From NCBI GenBank assembly GCA_036435485.1, contig CM071598.1:106142501-106206500 (forward strand): a stretch of DNA of 64,000 nucleotides. Reading direction: 5' to 3'. The DNA comes from Saposhnikovia divaricata (taxonomy: Eukaryota > Streptophyta > Magnoliopsida > Apiales > Apiaceae). Made by a program: the position numbers and the translations under genes. The notes below the pieces were generated by a model. That model saw only the letters and a program-made list of their open reading frames with translations. It had not been told where the DNA came from and ran no database searches. Shown in pieces: positions 12,046 through 24,007 of this stretch. Within the stretch, counting starts at the first letter, position 1, and each line of letters opens with the position of its first letter.

Positions 12046-12485
12046 TAAGACCTCAGTCAAGAGCAATTTGCAACGGTTGGACCGGGGCAAAAGCAATATG
12101 CAAACTCAATCAAAATTCTCCTAAGTCGAAAAATTAAAAGCCCCCGGTCCGGAGCAATAAGCAACAGGTGGACTGAGGCAAGAGCAATATGCAATTTTAT
12201 CAACATTTCGCGAAGTCAAAAAAGTTGCAGGCCCATGGTCCGGAGCAATACGCAAAGGTTGGACCAGGACAATAGCAATACTCATTTCAATCAAATTTTT
12301 TCTGAGATAAAATAATAAGACCTCAGCCCGGAGTAATAAGCAACATTTGGACTGGGTCTAAAGCAATATGAAAAAAAAAAAAATTCAAAGTCAAAATTAT
12401 AATACCTAGGTCCGGAGCAATATGCAGCGGTGGGATCGAGGAAAGAGCAATTGCATATGCTATTGAAATTTTTCTAAGTCAAATT
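12046..12485. repeat. Degenerate tandem array, about 90 bp unit
   Basis: About five copies of a unit read CCTCAG/GGTCCGGAGCAATA.GCAAC, then GGACTGGG and AGCAATATGCAA, then an AT-rich AAGTC spacer. They lie between integrase and the antisense gene, a usual site for satellite-like arrays in Tat elements. Confidence 0.8.
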
Positions 12486-12649
12486 ATAAAAGATAGAATA
12501 GTAATATTAATTCAACAAGACAGGATATAGACTAGGGACCGAACCAGTCGTATGGTTCGAAACATCCCCATCCAATAAAAAGTTACAAACAAATTTGAGA
12601 GCTACGATTTGTGAATTCAAAAATTTATCAAGTTACAAATTTCGGAGTT

Positions 12650-14834
12650 AATCATTCGGCATGGGGGTCTTGGGTGGGGGGGATCATGGGCATTAGGCAA
12701 TTGCTTATCCTGGGGCACCTCCTCTTCGGAATCTGAATCATCGGTCAAGTAGTAAGGCTCAGGTTTTTCCTCGGTGGCAGCAAAGTGCTGTTCAGCCCCA
12801 ACAATCAGAGGAGTGAACTCGTACCAAGTGGCCTTCGGATTAACCTTGAGCAGCTTTTCAGCAACAACCCAGGCGTACCCAATCTTTGCCGCAAACTTTT
12901 CCCCGAGCTCCTTAAAATATGCCTGAAAATTCTGGAACTCAGCAATAACAATCTCCGGAGATTTGTAATTGGCAACCTGAACCCGGAGTTTCTCGAGCTC
13001 CTTCTCAGCCTTCTGGGCCCGGGAGTCGGCATCATCAGCTTTACCTTGAAGATTGGAGGCTTTATCCTCGAATTCTTTAAGCTTCTGCTCCAGATCATGA
13101 AAACTCTACTTTAGCTTCAAGTTAGTGTGATCTAGATCAAAAATCTTGATATCCTTTTCATGAGAAAAGGCCGCAGCAGGCTGGGCAACCTCAACAGTTT
13201 CTAAGTCCTTACTACCAAGGGAATATACCCCAGCTATTTGGGTGCCTAACTGAAACAAGATAAGGATGGGAGTTAGTAAAATATCAAAACCAAAGGCAAA
13301 AGGTCAGTAGATATAATTACCTTAAACCATGTTTTCATCATATCCTTGGACACATGGTCAAAACGCTGAGAGTTATAGGCTTCCCACTCTGCCTTAGCCG
13401 GGATCTCAGAGATTACTTGGCGGCACCGATCCACCTCGGACACAACCCCCTTTCCTTTGCCAGGTTTGGGTGTTGGCTCGGAAACAGTTCCAAACGGCAC
13501 CCCAGAGAAACCAAACCTTGGGGCTCTGGAGCCACCGACAAGCTGCTCGGTCTCCGTGATATCAACGATGTCTTCTTCACGAGTTCTTTTAACATCCCGA
13601 GGAATAAGATCCAGGACAACTATCTCATGTGATTCGGGAGCAGTGGGGATCTTCACCTGATTCCCGGATTCAGAAGCTCCCTCAGTTTTAGTTTTTGAAC
13701 CCTCCTCCTCGGTGTTCTTCTTCTTCTTTCCGGACTTGGTACGCTGATTCACCCGATGCACACCATTGATACCCTACAAGGCAGTAGCCAATCCGGCTGT
13801 TTCCTGGTCCAGAGCGACCATTCGTTCGGCAAAGTACGGGCTGTATTGGGGCAAACCTGAGAACGGAACAACGGGGTGTTAAAATCAAGGAGAATAACAA
13901 AGTAAAGGAAGCAAGGAAAATACACAAAACAACACTATGGTCCTTAAAAGAGTGCCGGTTCATCGTGGTTCCTAAGGCCCCACAGAAGTCCAACATTTTG
14001 GCCCGGGCAGCACCCTCTAACTCATACTATTGAAAATCTTTGACAGCCTCGAGTTCGAATAATGGCATAAATTCTAGATCCTCAAACTAGACAAATGCCC
14101 ACTCCTCATGCCAACCCTTGAGGGATCCAAGCATGGTAACCGGCATTGGACCCCCTTCTTAAACCCGATCTCCTCATAATGAAAACGAAATTCATATAGA
14201 GGGGCAAGATTAGATTTGGCCAAGGTAAAAAGTTGATGAAAGAGTTTGAAAGTGGGGAGGTACCCTTTAACATTACAACAGCCAAGGAACCAAGAGATCC
14301 ACTTGGTGGCATTGGGGACAAGTTGAAAAATTGAAATACCATACTGAAATTTACAAAGGCATTTCAAGAACTGGTGACAACGGGGGTTAAACCCGGATTG
14401 AAGTTGCTCCAGAACACACCAACTAATCCATCCCCGGGCCGATGATAAATGCACTCATGTGGTTCGAGCAACCTCCAAACAACCTTTTCTTCAAAATGGA
14501 AACAGGACCGAAAATACTCATCAAGATTGTCATTCTGAGCCTTTTCTAACAGAGGGGCCATCGGGGTACTAGTTCCAGGGAGATGGCCCAAATTTAGATC
14601 CATGTAATCCTTATCATACAAGATAGCACTACCCGGAAGCTGATGGGTGAAATGATGAGTAAGGTCTCTATAGTAAAAGCTGTCAAGAACAGTACCATCT
14701 TTTCTTACAAAAAGATATTATGTGTCCCTCCAGTCCCCAGCCGAGGTACTAAGGGTCTCTCCGGGAGGCAAAACTAAAGTAGGAGCCTTGGTTAACTGAA
14801 GCTTACCAGGTTTCCTGCTACTCTTCCTAGCCAT
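12650..14834 (-). pseudogene. Antisense extra gene of the Tat element, spliced-looking, with coiled coil
   Basis: On the strand opposite gag-pol, a protein starts MARKSSRKPGKLQL (ATG at 14834). Its middle (14074-14454) reads GFNPRCHQFLKCL and then GYLPTFKLFHQLFTL, resembling the plant family called putative gypsy-type transposon domain (PF04195, by eye). A basic, acidic-patched segment follows (13321-13761, KSGKKKKNTEEEGSKTKTEG). It ends at AAG|GTAATT, and a TTTCAG acceptor at 13250-13252 opens the last exon. That exon encodes a heptad-rich coiled coil (DADSRAQKAEKELEKLRVQV) and ends acidic near 12650. Another probable intron lies around 13861-13930. Stops (near 14718, 13777 and 13110) and a shift near 14400 break this copy. 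Confidence 0.7.
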
Positions 14835-15535
14835 TAAGCTACCCCAGAATAATTCTATATATGCGAATCCGGACTCGTGTTCACTAGAGGATTCGGATGA
14901 GGAACAAGAAATGGTCTGGTCAAAGAAAGCAAGGGGTCTTATAGCTAATTGTTTCTTATAAACCATAAAACACCTACCCCGAATTAATGCCATTATCAAA
15001 GCCCGAACCAAAGAACAAAAAACACAGAATCAGAAACAAAAATAGTTATAAAAAGCCTCCCAAACCAAAAATAGATCTACACCTATACATACACAGATAT
15101 ACATAAATACCCATCAAGAACACCAATCAAATCCAGAAATTCGAAACACCAAAAAACCCACAATTTAAGCCCCAAAACCCAAAAGTTGCAAACAAAACAC
15201 CCCAAAAACCTTAGATAGAAAACAAAATCACAAAACAAAACATTACAACAAAACCAAAACCAAGAAAGTTACAAAAGCTATTCGAGAGAAATATGAACAG
15301 TTACAAGAAAAACAAAGGCATGGATTCAACAAATATAGAAAGGAAGAGGCATAAAAGGAAAGAGATAAGGAAGCTTACAAAAAGGAGAACTTCTAGGGCA
15401 AGAACACGATCGCTGAGAAAGAGAGGGAATCGAAGCAACAGCAACGACAAGAATTTTGAAGAGAAAAAAGGCAGAGAGAAAAGTTTTGTTAAAGTAAAAA
15501 GAAAAGAAAGTACAACAGAGTTGTACTTATAGAAG
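14835..15535 (-). promoter_or_regulatory. Antisense promoter and CT-rich leader inside the Gypsy element
   Basis: On the minus strand a TATA-like CTATAAGTAC (15523-15532) precedes about 690 bp of strongly pyrimidine-rich sequence that ends at the MARKSS start codon. This is what a plant promoter plus 5' leader for the antisense gene would look like. The plus-strand frame at 15293-15532 is only the Lys/Arg-rich complement of that leader. Confidence 0.5.
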
Positions 15536-15736
15536 AGTTAAGGAGAGATGGGATGTGGCCACGTGGACAGCCAGGTTGCATCTAGAAATAAAACAAAAAT
15601 GGCTATCTGAGAAAGTGTAATGATGGATGTACAGTTCACGAGGAGAATGGACTAACTCTGGAAAAAGGAAATTTAAAAAGAAATAAACAAAAGGATTGAT
15701 AGAACGTTTGAAATTCTAAAAACTACAGATTATCAC

Positions 15737-16195
15737 CAGCCCCGGATCATATGATGGGGGCAAGAAAAGCAAAATTTTTTCTTCTAAGTTATCCAAAGTG
15801 TTTAGCTTTGGACTTGTGAAGAAACTCACCCACACTCAGCCCCGGATCATGTGCTTCGCCCACAATCCGGGCCTGGGGGCAAGAAAGATGGAATTTTTCT
15901 TCTAAGTTACCCAAAGTGTTTAGCTTTGGACTTGTGAAGAGACTCACCCACACTCAGCCCCGGATCATGTGCTTCGCCCACAATCCGGGCCTGGGGGGCA
16001 AGAAAGATGGAATTTTTCTTTTAAGTAGTTACCCAAAGTGTTTAGCTTTGGACTTTTGAAGAAACTCACCTTGTGCTAACATTGGACTTCTGAAGAAATC
16101 AGCCTACACTCAGCCCCGAATCAAGTGCTTCGCTCATAATCCGGATCTGGGGGGTAAGAAAAGCGGAATTTTTCTTCCAAGTTACCCAAATTTTC
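15737..16195. repeat. Tandem array, 118 bp unit
   Basis: CAGCCCCGGATCA begins units at 15737, 15837 and 15955, with a diverged one at 16111. Each unit carries CCAAAGTGTTTAGCTTTGGA, a short inverted repeat. Units two and three are nearly identical, with a period of 118 bp. The first lacks the GTGCTTCGCCCACAATCCGG part. Confidence 0.9.
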
Positions 16196-16228
16196 ACTAC
16201 TATTCTCCCATCCAAACGAATCTGCATA

Positions 16229-16244
16229 GGGGAGTGGGGGCAAA
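16229..16244 (+). other. Polypurine tract of the Gypsy element
   Basis: GGGGAGTGGGGGCAAA lies directly before the 3' LTR, the site where plus-strand DNA synthesis is primed. Confidence 0.8.
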
Positions 16245-16852
16245 TGATAGACTACTTTTCACAATGAATCCAGACCCGACAATCCATCGAGCCCGTGGCG
16301 CCTCTTGCTAATGAATCCGGACTCGCGAATGTCATCCAAGCCCTCTGGATAGAGCACGTGACACCTTCAATCTCAATCATCATCAAAGGGCCCCATCTGA
16401 TAATGATAGTTAATGATTGCCAATAATGAGCATGATCCAAGAATGAGGATGTCACACTCCAAAAGGTGCCTGACACATTTCTCCACAATTATTCCCATGG
16501 ACGCGTGTCATGCATCCGCAAGCCCCAGGTGTCCTATCTATCTAGGATCCAACACTCATGATTACAGGTACTAATCCCCAAACCCTAATCCTTGGCCTAT
16601 AAATAGACCAAGAGAAGAAGGTTTAGGGGTTACATTCTCTCTACACTCACTCATACACACACCCTCCACATTTGTAGATACTCTACATCTCGATTATATC
16701 TTCCAAAGCCTTCTCTCATTCTCAAGCCGGAGGCGCCGTGGTTCCAAAAACCCCCCTTCCTGTGTTATTTTGCAATCACCCAACCACCAGTTACACCGTA
16801 CCAGGGCGTGGGAACGGCGGAGGAAGAACCCCATCGGGATTTGGAGTTATCA
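16245..16852 (+). repeat. 3' LTR of the Gypsy element
   Basis: 608 bp, TGATA...TATCA, followed by AAAAA. TATA box CTATAAATAG at 16597-16606. Aligned by eye it differs from the 5' LTR at scattered sites, so the insertion is not recent. Confidence 0.93.
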
Positions 16853-17300
16853 AAAAAGTTGCCCGAAATCAACAGACAATGGTTTTTTTTCGTCCGTGAA
16901 ATAACATTGTCTGATCCATGATCAGTACAACGGTTTTAAAAACCATTGTGTAGATGTGGCCATGAAAATCAAATCAGACAACCGTTATAAATGTGATGTT
17001 GTGTAAATGAAGAGGTTTACACAACTGTTTTCATATACCATTGTGTGATTAAATTCACACAATATAATATTTAACAGTTGTTAAATCCGATTTAATGAGA
17101 CAACAGTTGCAGGTGTGGTATTGTGCAAATGATTATGGTTACGCAACTGTTACTTATTACTATTCTGTTATTTCAAATCATACAACAGGTTATCTAACCG
17201 TTGTTTGAGCAAGTTCAATCACACAAGTCTTTATGTTGTGTTGTCTGATCTTTAGACAGACATGTGCTTGTCTTTAAAAACCGTTATTTAATATAATTTC
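16853..17300. mobile_element. CACTA-like element, subterminal repeat region
   Basis: Directly after the Gypsy target duplication come many short direct and inverted copies of ACAACCGTT, ACAATGGTTTT, CATTGTGT and ATTGTCTGATC, the subterminal repeats expected inside a CACTA element whose left end is at 5039. The opposite TIR (CTTGTAGTG-like) was not found, so the far end is lost or too diverged. No transposase frame is visible. Confidence 0.55.
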
Positions 17301-18575
17301 TGAATTTCTATATTTTTATTAAATTTGAATTTATTTATTAAAATTTTGATATTTCAAGAACGTGATTGGATGTTGATTTCGATTGCACCATGTTGTAGAT
17401 CTTGTTTTTCTAGTCAATTTCATATATTATATGTTAGATTTTGAGTTCAATAACATGTAGCAAATTGAGTTTGATTATCGTGTTAAATTTTGTTCTTGCC
17501 AACAAAAATTATATTTTAGAGCGTATATAGATGTTTTCATACACTAATTTAATTACATGTATCATTGAACCAAATTTTTAGCCAATAAGTTTAAATAAAC
17601 GAACTTGCTAGGCTAATGGCAGAAATCATGAAGTTTTATTCTCCCTACTCCAATAAGTTTTGTTTATTTAATTTGTAATAATTTCATCATTTTCATTTAA
17701 TGCGGTTTTTAACCGAAACCGAAACCGAATCGATAGAAACCGAACCAAGTTTTTTGAACCCGAAATGAAGGACGGTTGAAATTTTTGATTTTAAAAATAA
17801 AGGATATACAATTTCGGTTGCGGTTTTAGCATAAAATCGCACCGATTCATCCACTCTTCCCCGGAAGCTATCATAAAAAATTGTTGAAGCATCTATGCAT
17901 TCTGCGCCGTGTAAATATAACTTAGACCAAATTTCACTTTGTGTATACGAAATTTTATAATTTTACATATTAGTGATCGAAACAAAAAAGTCAACATATA
18001 TATGACTAATTGTGTTTTTTTGATGTACTATGGGGTCTCCGCACAATTGCCATTAAAAATTTAATAAAATGTTAACTTTCTTGAGGGCAATAAGGTCCTA
18101 CAAGTTTTTTAATCCCATATTTGTGTCTTCCTTAATTGTATTCACACTCTTTCACAAGACACAATTAGTGTATTCACACTCTTCACAAGACACTCGACTA
18201 CTTGTCAATGATTCTTTAGATTTTTGTTGCTTGTTCTTCACGAAATTACTAACAAATTATCATACGATCCTATAAATATGTAGGCCTAGATATGTGAAAA
18301 TAGAACAGCATACACACTGATCATCAGAATGTACCGTGTACAATTGTGCAAAGGGTGTACCCCTTTGATAAATTGAAGACATGATTAAAACATCTGGACG
18401 CTTCTGGACGCAAAGGTTCCAATAATTAATAACACACTGGTCTGATGAATAAATAACAGTACGTGCTAGCCATATGAGAAATAGTTACTTAATTTTATTA
18501 TGCATGTCTTCTGTTATTTTGTACTAGTCATGAAAGATCGCATGCATGCTCTCAAGTTCCCTTCACCAAGTCAAG
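17301..18575. other. Intergenic, 3' flank of the MADS gene
   Basis: AT-rich. 17700-17850 has CGGTTTTTAACCGAAACCGAAACCG and its inverse (GGTTGCGGTTTTAGC), a common degenerate MITE theme, without clear ends. About 18120-18200 has a short repeat of TTCACACTCTTTCACAAGACAC. The MADS 3' UTR probably occupies part of 18300-18575. Confidence 0.4.
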
Positions 18576-21500
18576 TCACCTGAAATTAAGAGATACCTCC
18601 TATAAATTTCATGAAAAATATATAGACAATAGTAAACATAGTAATAATCACATACCCGTGATGAAAAGGCTTCCTGGGGGTAAGATGGTAGTCATGAGAT
18701 TCGACCTGATCGGCAGGGTGAGGAGGAGAAGGGTCCATGATGCTAAACTGGAGCTGCACATTACGCGCAAGAAAGGCCTGGTACTCGGCATTATAATCCT
18801 CTTGTCCCAGTGAACTGCCTGTCACCATGCTCAGCCCTTGGAGCCTCTCATTTTCAGCTGCTATCTGCCAGTTTAACCAAACATTAATATTCTATGATAC
18901 ACATACATAGCACAACACACACACACACACACACATTCGATGATATAATTTATTCAGAATTTTGTCAAATGTTGTACCTTTGCTCTTAAGTAAGCATTTT
19001 CATGCTCCAGCTCATTTTCCTGTGATTCAGAATTCATTGTATACAGACCACACACGCATTTGTTGACATCAAGATTTGATTTTTTTTAACTTATTTTATA
19101 TATTGGAAAGTGTTGGAGTTAAAACGTTACCCTTTTCTGCAAACCTTCAGCTTCAGCAAGTAGCATCTCATGCTGTTTCACATTACAATATTGATCAGTA
19201 GTTAACATAAATACATAATTATGATTTTAATTACAAGACAAATTAAATAATTTACCTTTTTGGATCTGATCCTTGCGATGCCTCTTTCAAGCCTGTGCTC
19301 CAACTGCTTTAGTTCCTTGGCATTCAGAGAGGCCAAGCCCTCCCCCATCAGATGCCTATATAAATAAAGATACATATATGTTGGTAAATTAAAACACAAG
19401 AACACAGTCACTTTAGAGTCCAGACACATTTATTGTTCGATCAATGTTTAACACACATTAGCTTGTATTCTCTAAGTATCCTAAAATCTTAATTGTAAAA
19501 GGGACAAATCGCGACACAATCATTGAGTAAGTTAGGATTCAACTAAAAAAATGGTCTAGAATTAGGGGTGACCGTCGAAAAAGGGCCAAGTATTGTAAAT
19601 TGAATAAAGTTGAATGAAAAATCCGACCCTGACCTCTACAAACAGTGCAAAATGTACTTCTGAAGCTTGTTTATTAATCATCCCAAACTGAGATCACACA
19701 TACAAGTTCACACACACACGTGCGATATATATATACCTGTTAGAGTTTTGGATCATCTGAATCTGTTGATGAAGCTTCTTAGATTCTTGCTGATAGAACT
19801 ACGGACATGCATCCAGGATCATAGATATGGATATATAAGAAGCAAGTTAGTAGCTAAAACATTTATTGTAGTCTAAAGACAATGAAACTTTACTTGCCCC
19901 GTAAATTAAAACGTTTGAAACTAATCCATGTATATATTACTCATGGAGGTTTCGTTAAATTACAAACAGGACTGAAATCCATATATGGATTTCATAATGC
20001 AATAAGATATTGCGATTTAGTAAAGAAGCAGCATTTTAAACATGAGATAAATTGACTAATTACTTGAGCATTGATCTCCTGAGTTGAGCATGTATTTGAA
20101 GCATCAGCTGTGGCTTTCTTGTACCTGTCGATAGTTCCTCTTATGTTGCTGCCAAATATACAAAGCTCGATTGGTTATGCAACTAATTAGCACACACATG
20201 CATGTTGTTGCCAGGATCTAGAATTTTTTGTTCACGGGGCAAGTGTAAATTACAGGGAAACGCCTTTTGTTAATTCGAAAGGATCGTTTGTACACTTTTA
20301 CATAAAAAAAATTGACATAAATCTCAGCGTGTCCCTTATTAAATTCGTCCACAGATAATATGTGGTCGCGAATAGTATATATTGCATTTGAAACCTTTCA
20401 TCATGATTATTTTATAAATTTCTCTAAAAATACACTTACAGTACTAGTTTGAAAACTCGCGTAGTACAAGTAGTGTACAACAAACAAACACAAGAAATGA
20501 AATGTGCGTCAATATATAAATATTTGCATGCAAATTGAACAATAAAATACACAGACATGACTGAGACATACATATGAAGAGATGAATGGTAGCTGCAGCT
20601 AGCATATATATGAAAGGAGGTCAGAGTACTTGCAAAAACTCTTGTCTCCACCAAGTCCGTTTAAAGCTTTTACCCATCCAATCATCTTGTTGACGTATAA
20701 TAATAATTACATATATATATATATAGCTTTTTCAATACAAAATTAGAGATTCAAAATTTATTTGAAGTTTACGTTGGTCTGCATTGCTGTTAAATTTAGT
20801 TTCGGAATACCATTAATTAGATACCTGCATTGTACGTAATATATACATCTATTTCTTACAAAAATAGAGTAGTATTTACTTCTAATTTGAGGTGCATTGG
20901 AACTTTACAAAATCTTGCATGGGAATCTGTTAGGTTCTCGTTTACCTTTTTCCTTCATGTGTTTTTTTTTTTTTAAAAAAAAAACCTGCTAGTACTTTCG
21001 AAATCTTTGACCAAATGTGAAAATCTTCCGACTTTGACAAAAAAGCAAAATGTAAGGGTGAAAAAGAGATGTTCAGGCTTGAAAAATTGCTTCACAAATT
21101 ATTAGTCCAAAATGTGCAAACACCAGAACTGAGACTACCTGAGAAGACTGATTTTCGAAACTAGTTTTAAGCAACTTAATTTCCGAATATGTGAATGAGA
21201 TCTCCAAATAACTCCATGTCAATTCTACAAACCCCCCCCCCCCCCCTCTCTCTCTCCATCTCTGTTCCAATCTTTTGCCTTTTGCATTAATTATTTCCAC
21301 ATTAAATATTTACATCACCAAAATAAATATATACTACTGGAGTATTTGGTTATCGCTAAACTAATCTAGTTAGTCTAAGTGTCATACATCTATTAACTTA
21401 GTCAAAATCGTTGATCTAAAGGGTTTTTTTTTTCTATATTTTAATTAAAGAGTTAGTATTATATATATATGCACCTGATATATAAGATCATATATATCTG

Positions 21501-21583
21501 TATTCTGTATACATCATCACTAGGTCAAGTTGGGAAGCTATTTGTATTGTATGATCACAACTTTTCCAGATTCTAAAGATAAC

Positions 21584-21631
<48 letters not shown>

Positions 21632-21851
21632 ACGCCCTGACTTGAAATAAAAGAAATCGGTACCTGTTGTTGTTGTTGGAGAACTCATAAACTCTTCCCC
21701 GGCTGGAGAAAACAATGAGTGCAATCTCAGCATCACACAGAACAGATAATTCATAAGCCTTCTTCAGTAGTCCGTTCCTCCGCTTGCAAAACGTCACTTG
21801 CCGATTCGTGTTGTTTTCGATCCTCTTGATTTCAATCTTTCCTCTCCCCAT
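18576..21851 (-). CDS. AGAMOUS-clade MADS-box transcription factor (eight coding exons)
   Basis: Exons, minus strand: 21851-21664, 20148-20064, 19798-19737, 19355-19256, 19172-19131, 19019-18978, 18864-18656, 18579-18576, giving 243 aa. All junctions are GT/AG and the frame is continuous; the last intron splits the final codon before TGA. Residues 1-60 are a full MADS domain (MGRGKIEIKRIENNTNRQV) that would bind CArG boxes as dimers. A short I region follows, then a K box (about 90-175; FYQQESKKLHQQI, NRHLMGEGLASLNAKELKQL) and a C region. Together these mark the AG/SHP/STK clade, which specifies stamens, carpels or ovules. RYKKATADASNT leans to the ovule-type STK/AGL11 side, while the intron at the stop may suit AG/PLE; I leave this open. 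The C terminus lacks a clear AG motif II and ends TPRKPFHHG. Confidence 0.93.
19975..19994. promoter_or_regulatory. CArG box inside a 20-bp perfect palindrome (intron)
   Basis: GAAATCCATATATGGATTTC is perfectly palindromic and contains CCATATATGG, a consensus CC(A/T)6GG MADS-protein site. It lies in the intron between coding exons 2 and 3 (19799-20063). Self- or cross-regulation by MADS dimers is inferred. Confidence 0.6.
21586..21629. repeat. (AT)n microsatellite in the first coding intron
   Basis: About 44 bp of AT, near the donor of the 1.5-kb intron. The matching tract in the second copy (27470-27498) is shorter. Confidence 0.9.
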
Positions 21852-22073
21852 CTTACCACTCTTCTACTCTAATTAGGATTACAATACTACAAATTAGTAC
21901 ACACGATTTATAATGCTAGTAATTAAGATTAAATACAAGCCACCTGGTAAAACAAACACATTAGTGAGTAAATGATTAATTATTTACATTTTGTGGTACT
22001 AAGATTGCCTAATTCATAAACTATTTTTATGATAAGATGCAAATCTTTTCCAGAAATATGTACAATATCATTA

Positions 22074-22711
22074 GGGCATCTCCAATAGAAGTTGCCAACA
22101 TAGTGGCCAACTTCTAGCACATCATCACATATATTATTTTTTTATTTCTTCTCTCCTCCATCTCATTATTGGCAACTTTTGTTACAAATCTACTCGGCAA
22201 CTTTAAAAGTTGCCAGTCCCATATATCAATTTTGTATTATCTTATAAACACATATTATATTTATAATTCTAAATAAAATTGAAAATTTGGATATTTAATT
22301 CCCTCCCGTAATGATTTTTTTTCCTTTTTTGACATTACATTAATATAAAATATCAAATGATTTAAATTTTTAATATAAAATAATATTATCTTTACATCAA
22401 TATTATTTGATTAAATGAAAATAGTGCAAAAAAATGATATTTTTTCTTTTCTTCTCATGTGCATTAATGATATTAGATATGTGAGATATTTAGAAAAAAA
22501 AAAAGAAAAAAAAACATTTAAAGAGATAATAAAATGTGGGAGATATAAAAAATGTTAAAGTTAAATACACTTTTGGGGAGTTGTATGTGTTTTAACTAAT
22601 GGGGAAGTTGCCAACTTGATGGCAACATTGATCCTCCAATAGGTGGGCAACCAAGGATGCCATGCCACATAGGACTTGACAACCTTTTGGCAACCCCTAT
22701 TGGAGATGCTC
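22074..22711. mobile_element. PIF/Harbinger-type MITE
   Basis: GGGCATCTCCAATAG at the left and CTATTGGAGATGCTC at the right form the TIRs, flanked by TTA on each side (22071-22073, 22712-22714), the Harbinger target site. Repeated GTTGCCAA words follow both ends, and the centre is an inverted GGCAACTT/AAGTTGCC. It sits upstream of the MADS start codon, probably in the 5' UTR intron. Confidence 0.85.
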
Positions 22712-23050
22712 TTAGGAGGATTGAAAACAAAAAAGGAATATAGATGAAATATGTGTACGAAGGAAAAAGTGATCATTACATTGCATTGGAAATGTAAGAA
22801 GAGGCCAGGGAGATTAAAAAAAAAAATGATTAGGTCATCCAGTGTACATATCTGATGCATGTCTGTACAGGATCTAGCCAGATCCATCTCTTCCAACAAG
22901 ATGTAACATGGTTGAAAATGGATTACAAAACAAAAGCTAGGGTATACAAAATTCTTGTTTATAGAGATATTAGGACATTACTATAGTGTATAACATGTAT
23001 CAATTAACAATTATATTCATCGAACACCTGAGGTTTTACACAGGCAGGCA

Positions 23051-23051
23051 C

Positions 23052-23089
<38 letters not shown>

Positions 23090-23204
23090 AGGGGGAGAGA
23101 GAGAGGAGGGGGGGGGAGAGAGGGAGGGGGAGAGAGAGAGAGAGAGGGAGGGCGAGGGAGGGAGAGGAGGGAGGGGGAGGGAGGGAGGGGGAGAGAGAGA
23201 GAGA
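23051..23204. repeat. GA-rich tract upstream of the MADS gene
   Basis: GAGA and GGGA runs of about 155 bp. GA-rich tracts are the kind of site bound by plant BPC/GAGA factors, which are known to act on STK and other homeotic genes. The apparent frames across it are low-complexity artefacts. Confidence 0.85.
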
Positions 23205-23591
23205 TTATGTACGTAATAACCTAAATGATGAGAACTGATCAAGAAAATTATACAGAAAAGGTGATAAACAATAAAGATCCAGCAAATTAAGTGTCAACTA
23301 GTAGTACTTAAAATTAGGGTTCTGAACTATGGGCCTCATCCAGGTAGCTATACTTACAATAATCAAAAGAAAACTAAATCAGTGATCATTAGTTATGCTT
23401 ACAAATTAGCTTAATGTAATATCTAACATGATATCAAATAATTACTTATCGATGAGCTAGCTACACACATAATTTATCAGATTAACTATATAAAGATCAC
23501 AGAAGAATTTATAGATCTTTAGTTTATCTCAAGAAATTCTGCCTTAAGCTATAGTAGATAACAATATCATCATTTTGATATAGCTAGCTCT

Positions 23592-23734
<143 letters not shown>

Positions 23735-24007
23735 ATACACAGTAGACTCACACACAAATCATATCATCTCATCAATCACTTCTCTGGATCTTAAGTTTCA
23801 TAGACAAGTAGTAACTGATTAAAATCAACACAAGAATACATATATATCTAATTCTAATTGTAAATATATACACAATAAGTAAGAGAAGAGAGACATGGAT
23901 TAATGACTATATTTGTAAAACTTTGTATCAAATCGAGGTAGAAAATGAAAGCATGTTTTCTCTACTTATAAATATATCTATATAAAAACGTTTACTCGCA
24001 TTCAAAC

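Larger units (their letters stand above)
5093..16852 (+). mobile_element. Ty3/Gypsy LTR retrotransposon, Tat type, degenerate
   Basis: This 11.76-kb element has LTRs at 5093-5698 and 16245-16852. Each starts TGATA and ends TATCA, and AAAAA lies on both sides as the probable 5-bp target duplication. The domain order gag, protease, RT, RNase H, second RNase H, integrase is Gypsy. The second RNase H and a long post-integrase region with an extra antisense gene point to the Tat lineage. Many stops and frameshifts mean it cannot move on its own proteins. It lies inside a CACTA-like element, giving a relative order of insertion. Confidence 0.93.

Noticed and set aside
12785..13114. Leu-rich plus-strand protein of 109 aa
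   Set aside because: It is the complement of the coiled-coil exon of the antisense gene, which has the better protein-like pattern.
22986..23242. Frames of GERE/SLSP repeats on both strands
   Set aside because: They are read from the GA-rich tract; a matching pair on opposite strands is expected from low complexity.
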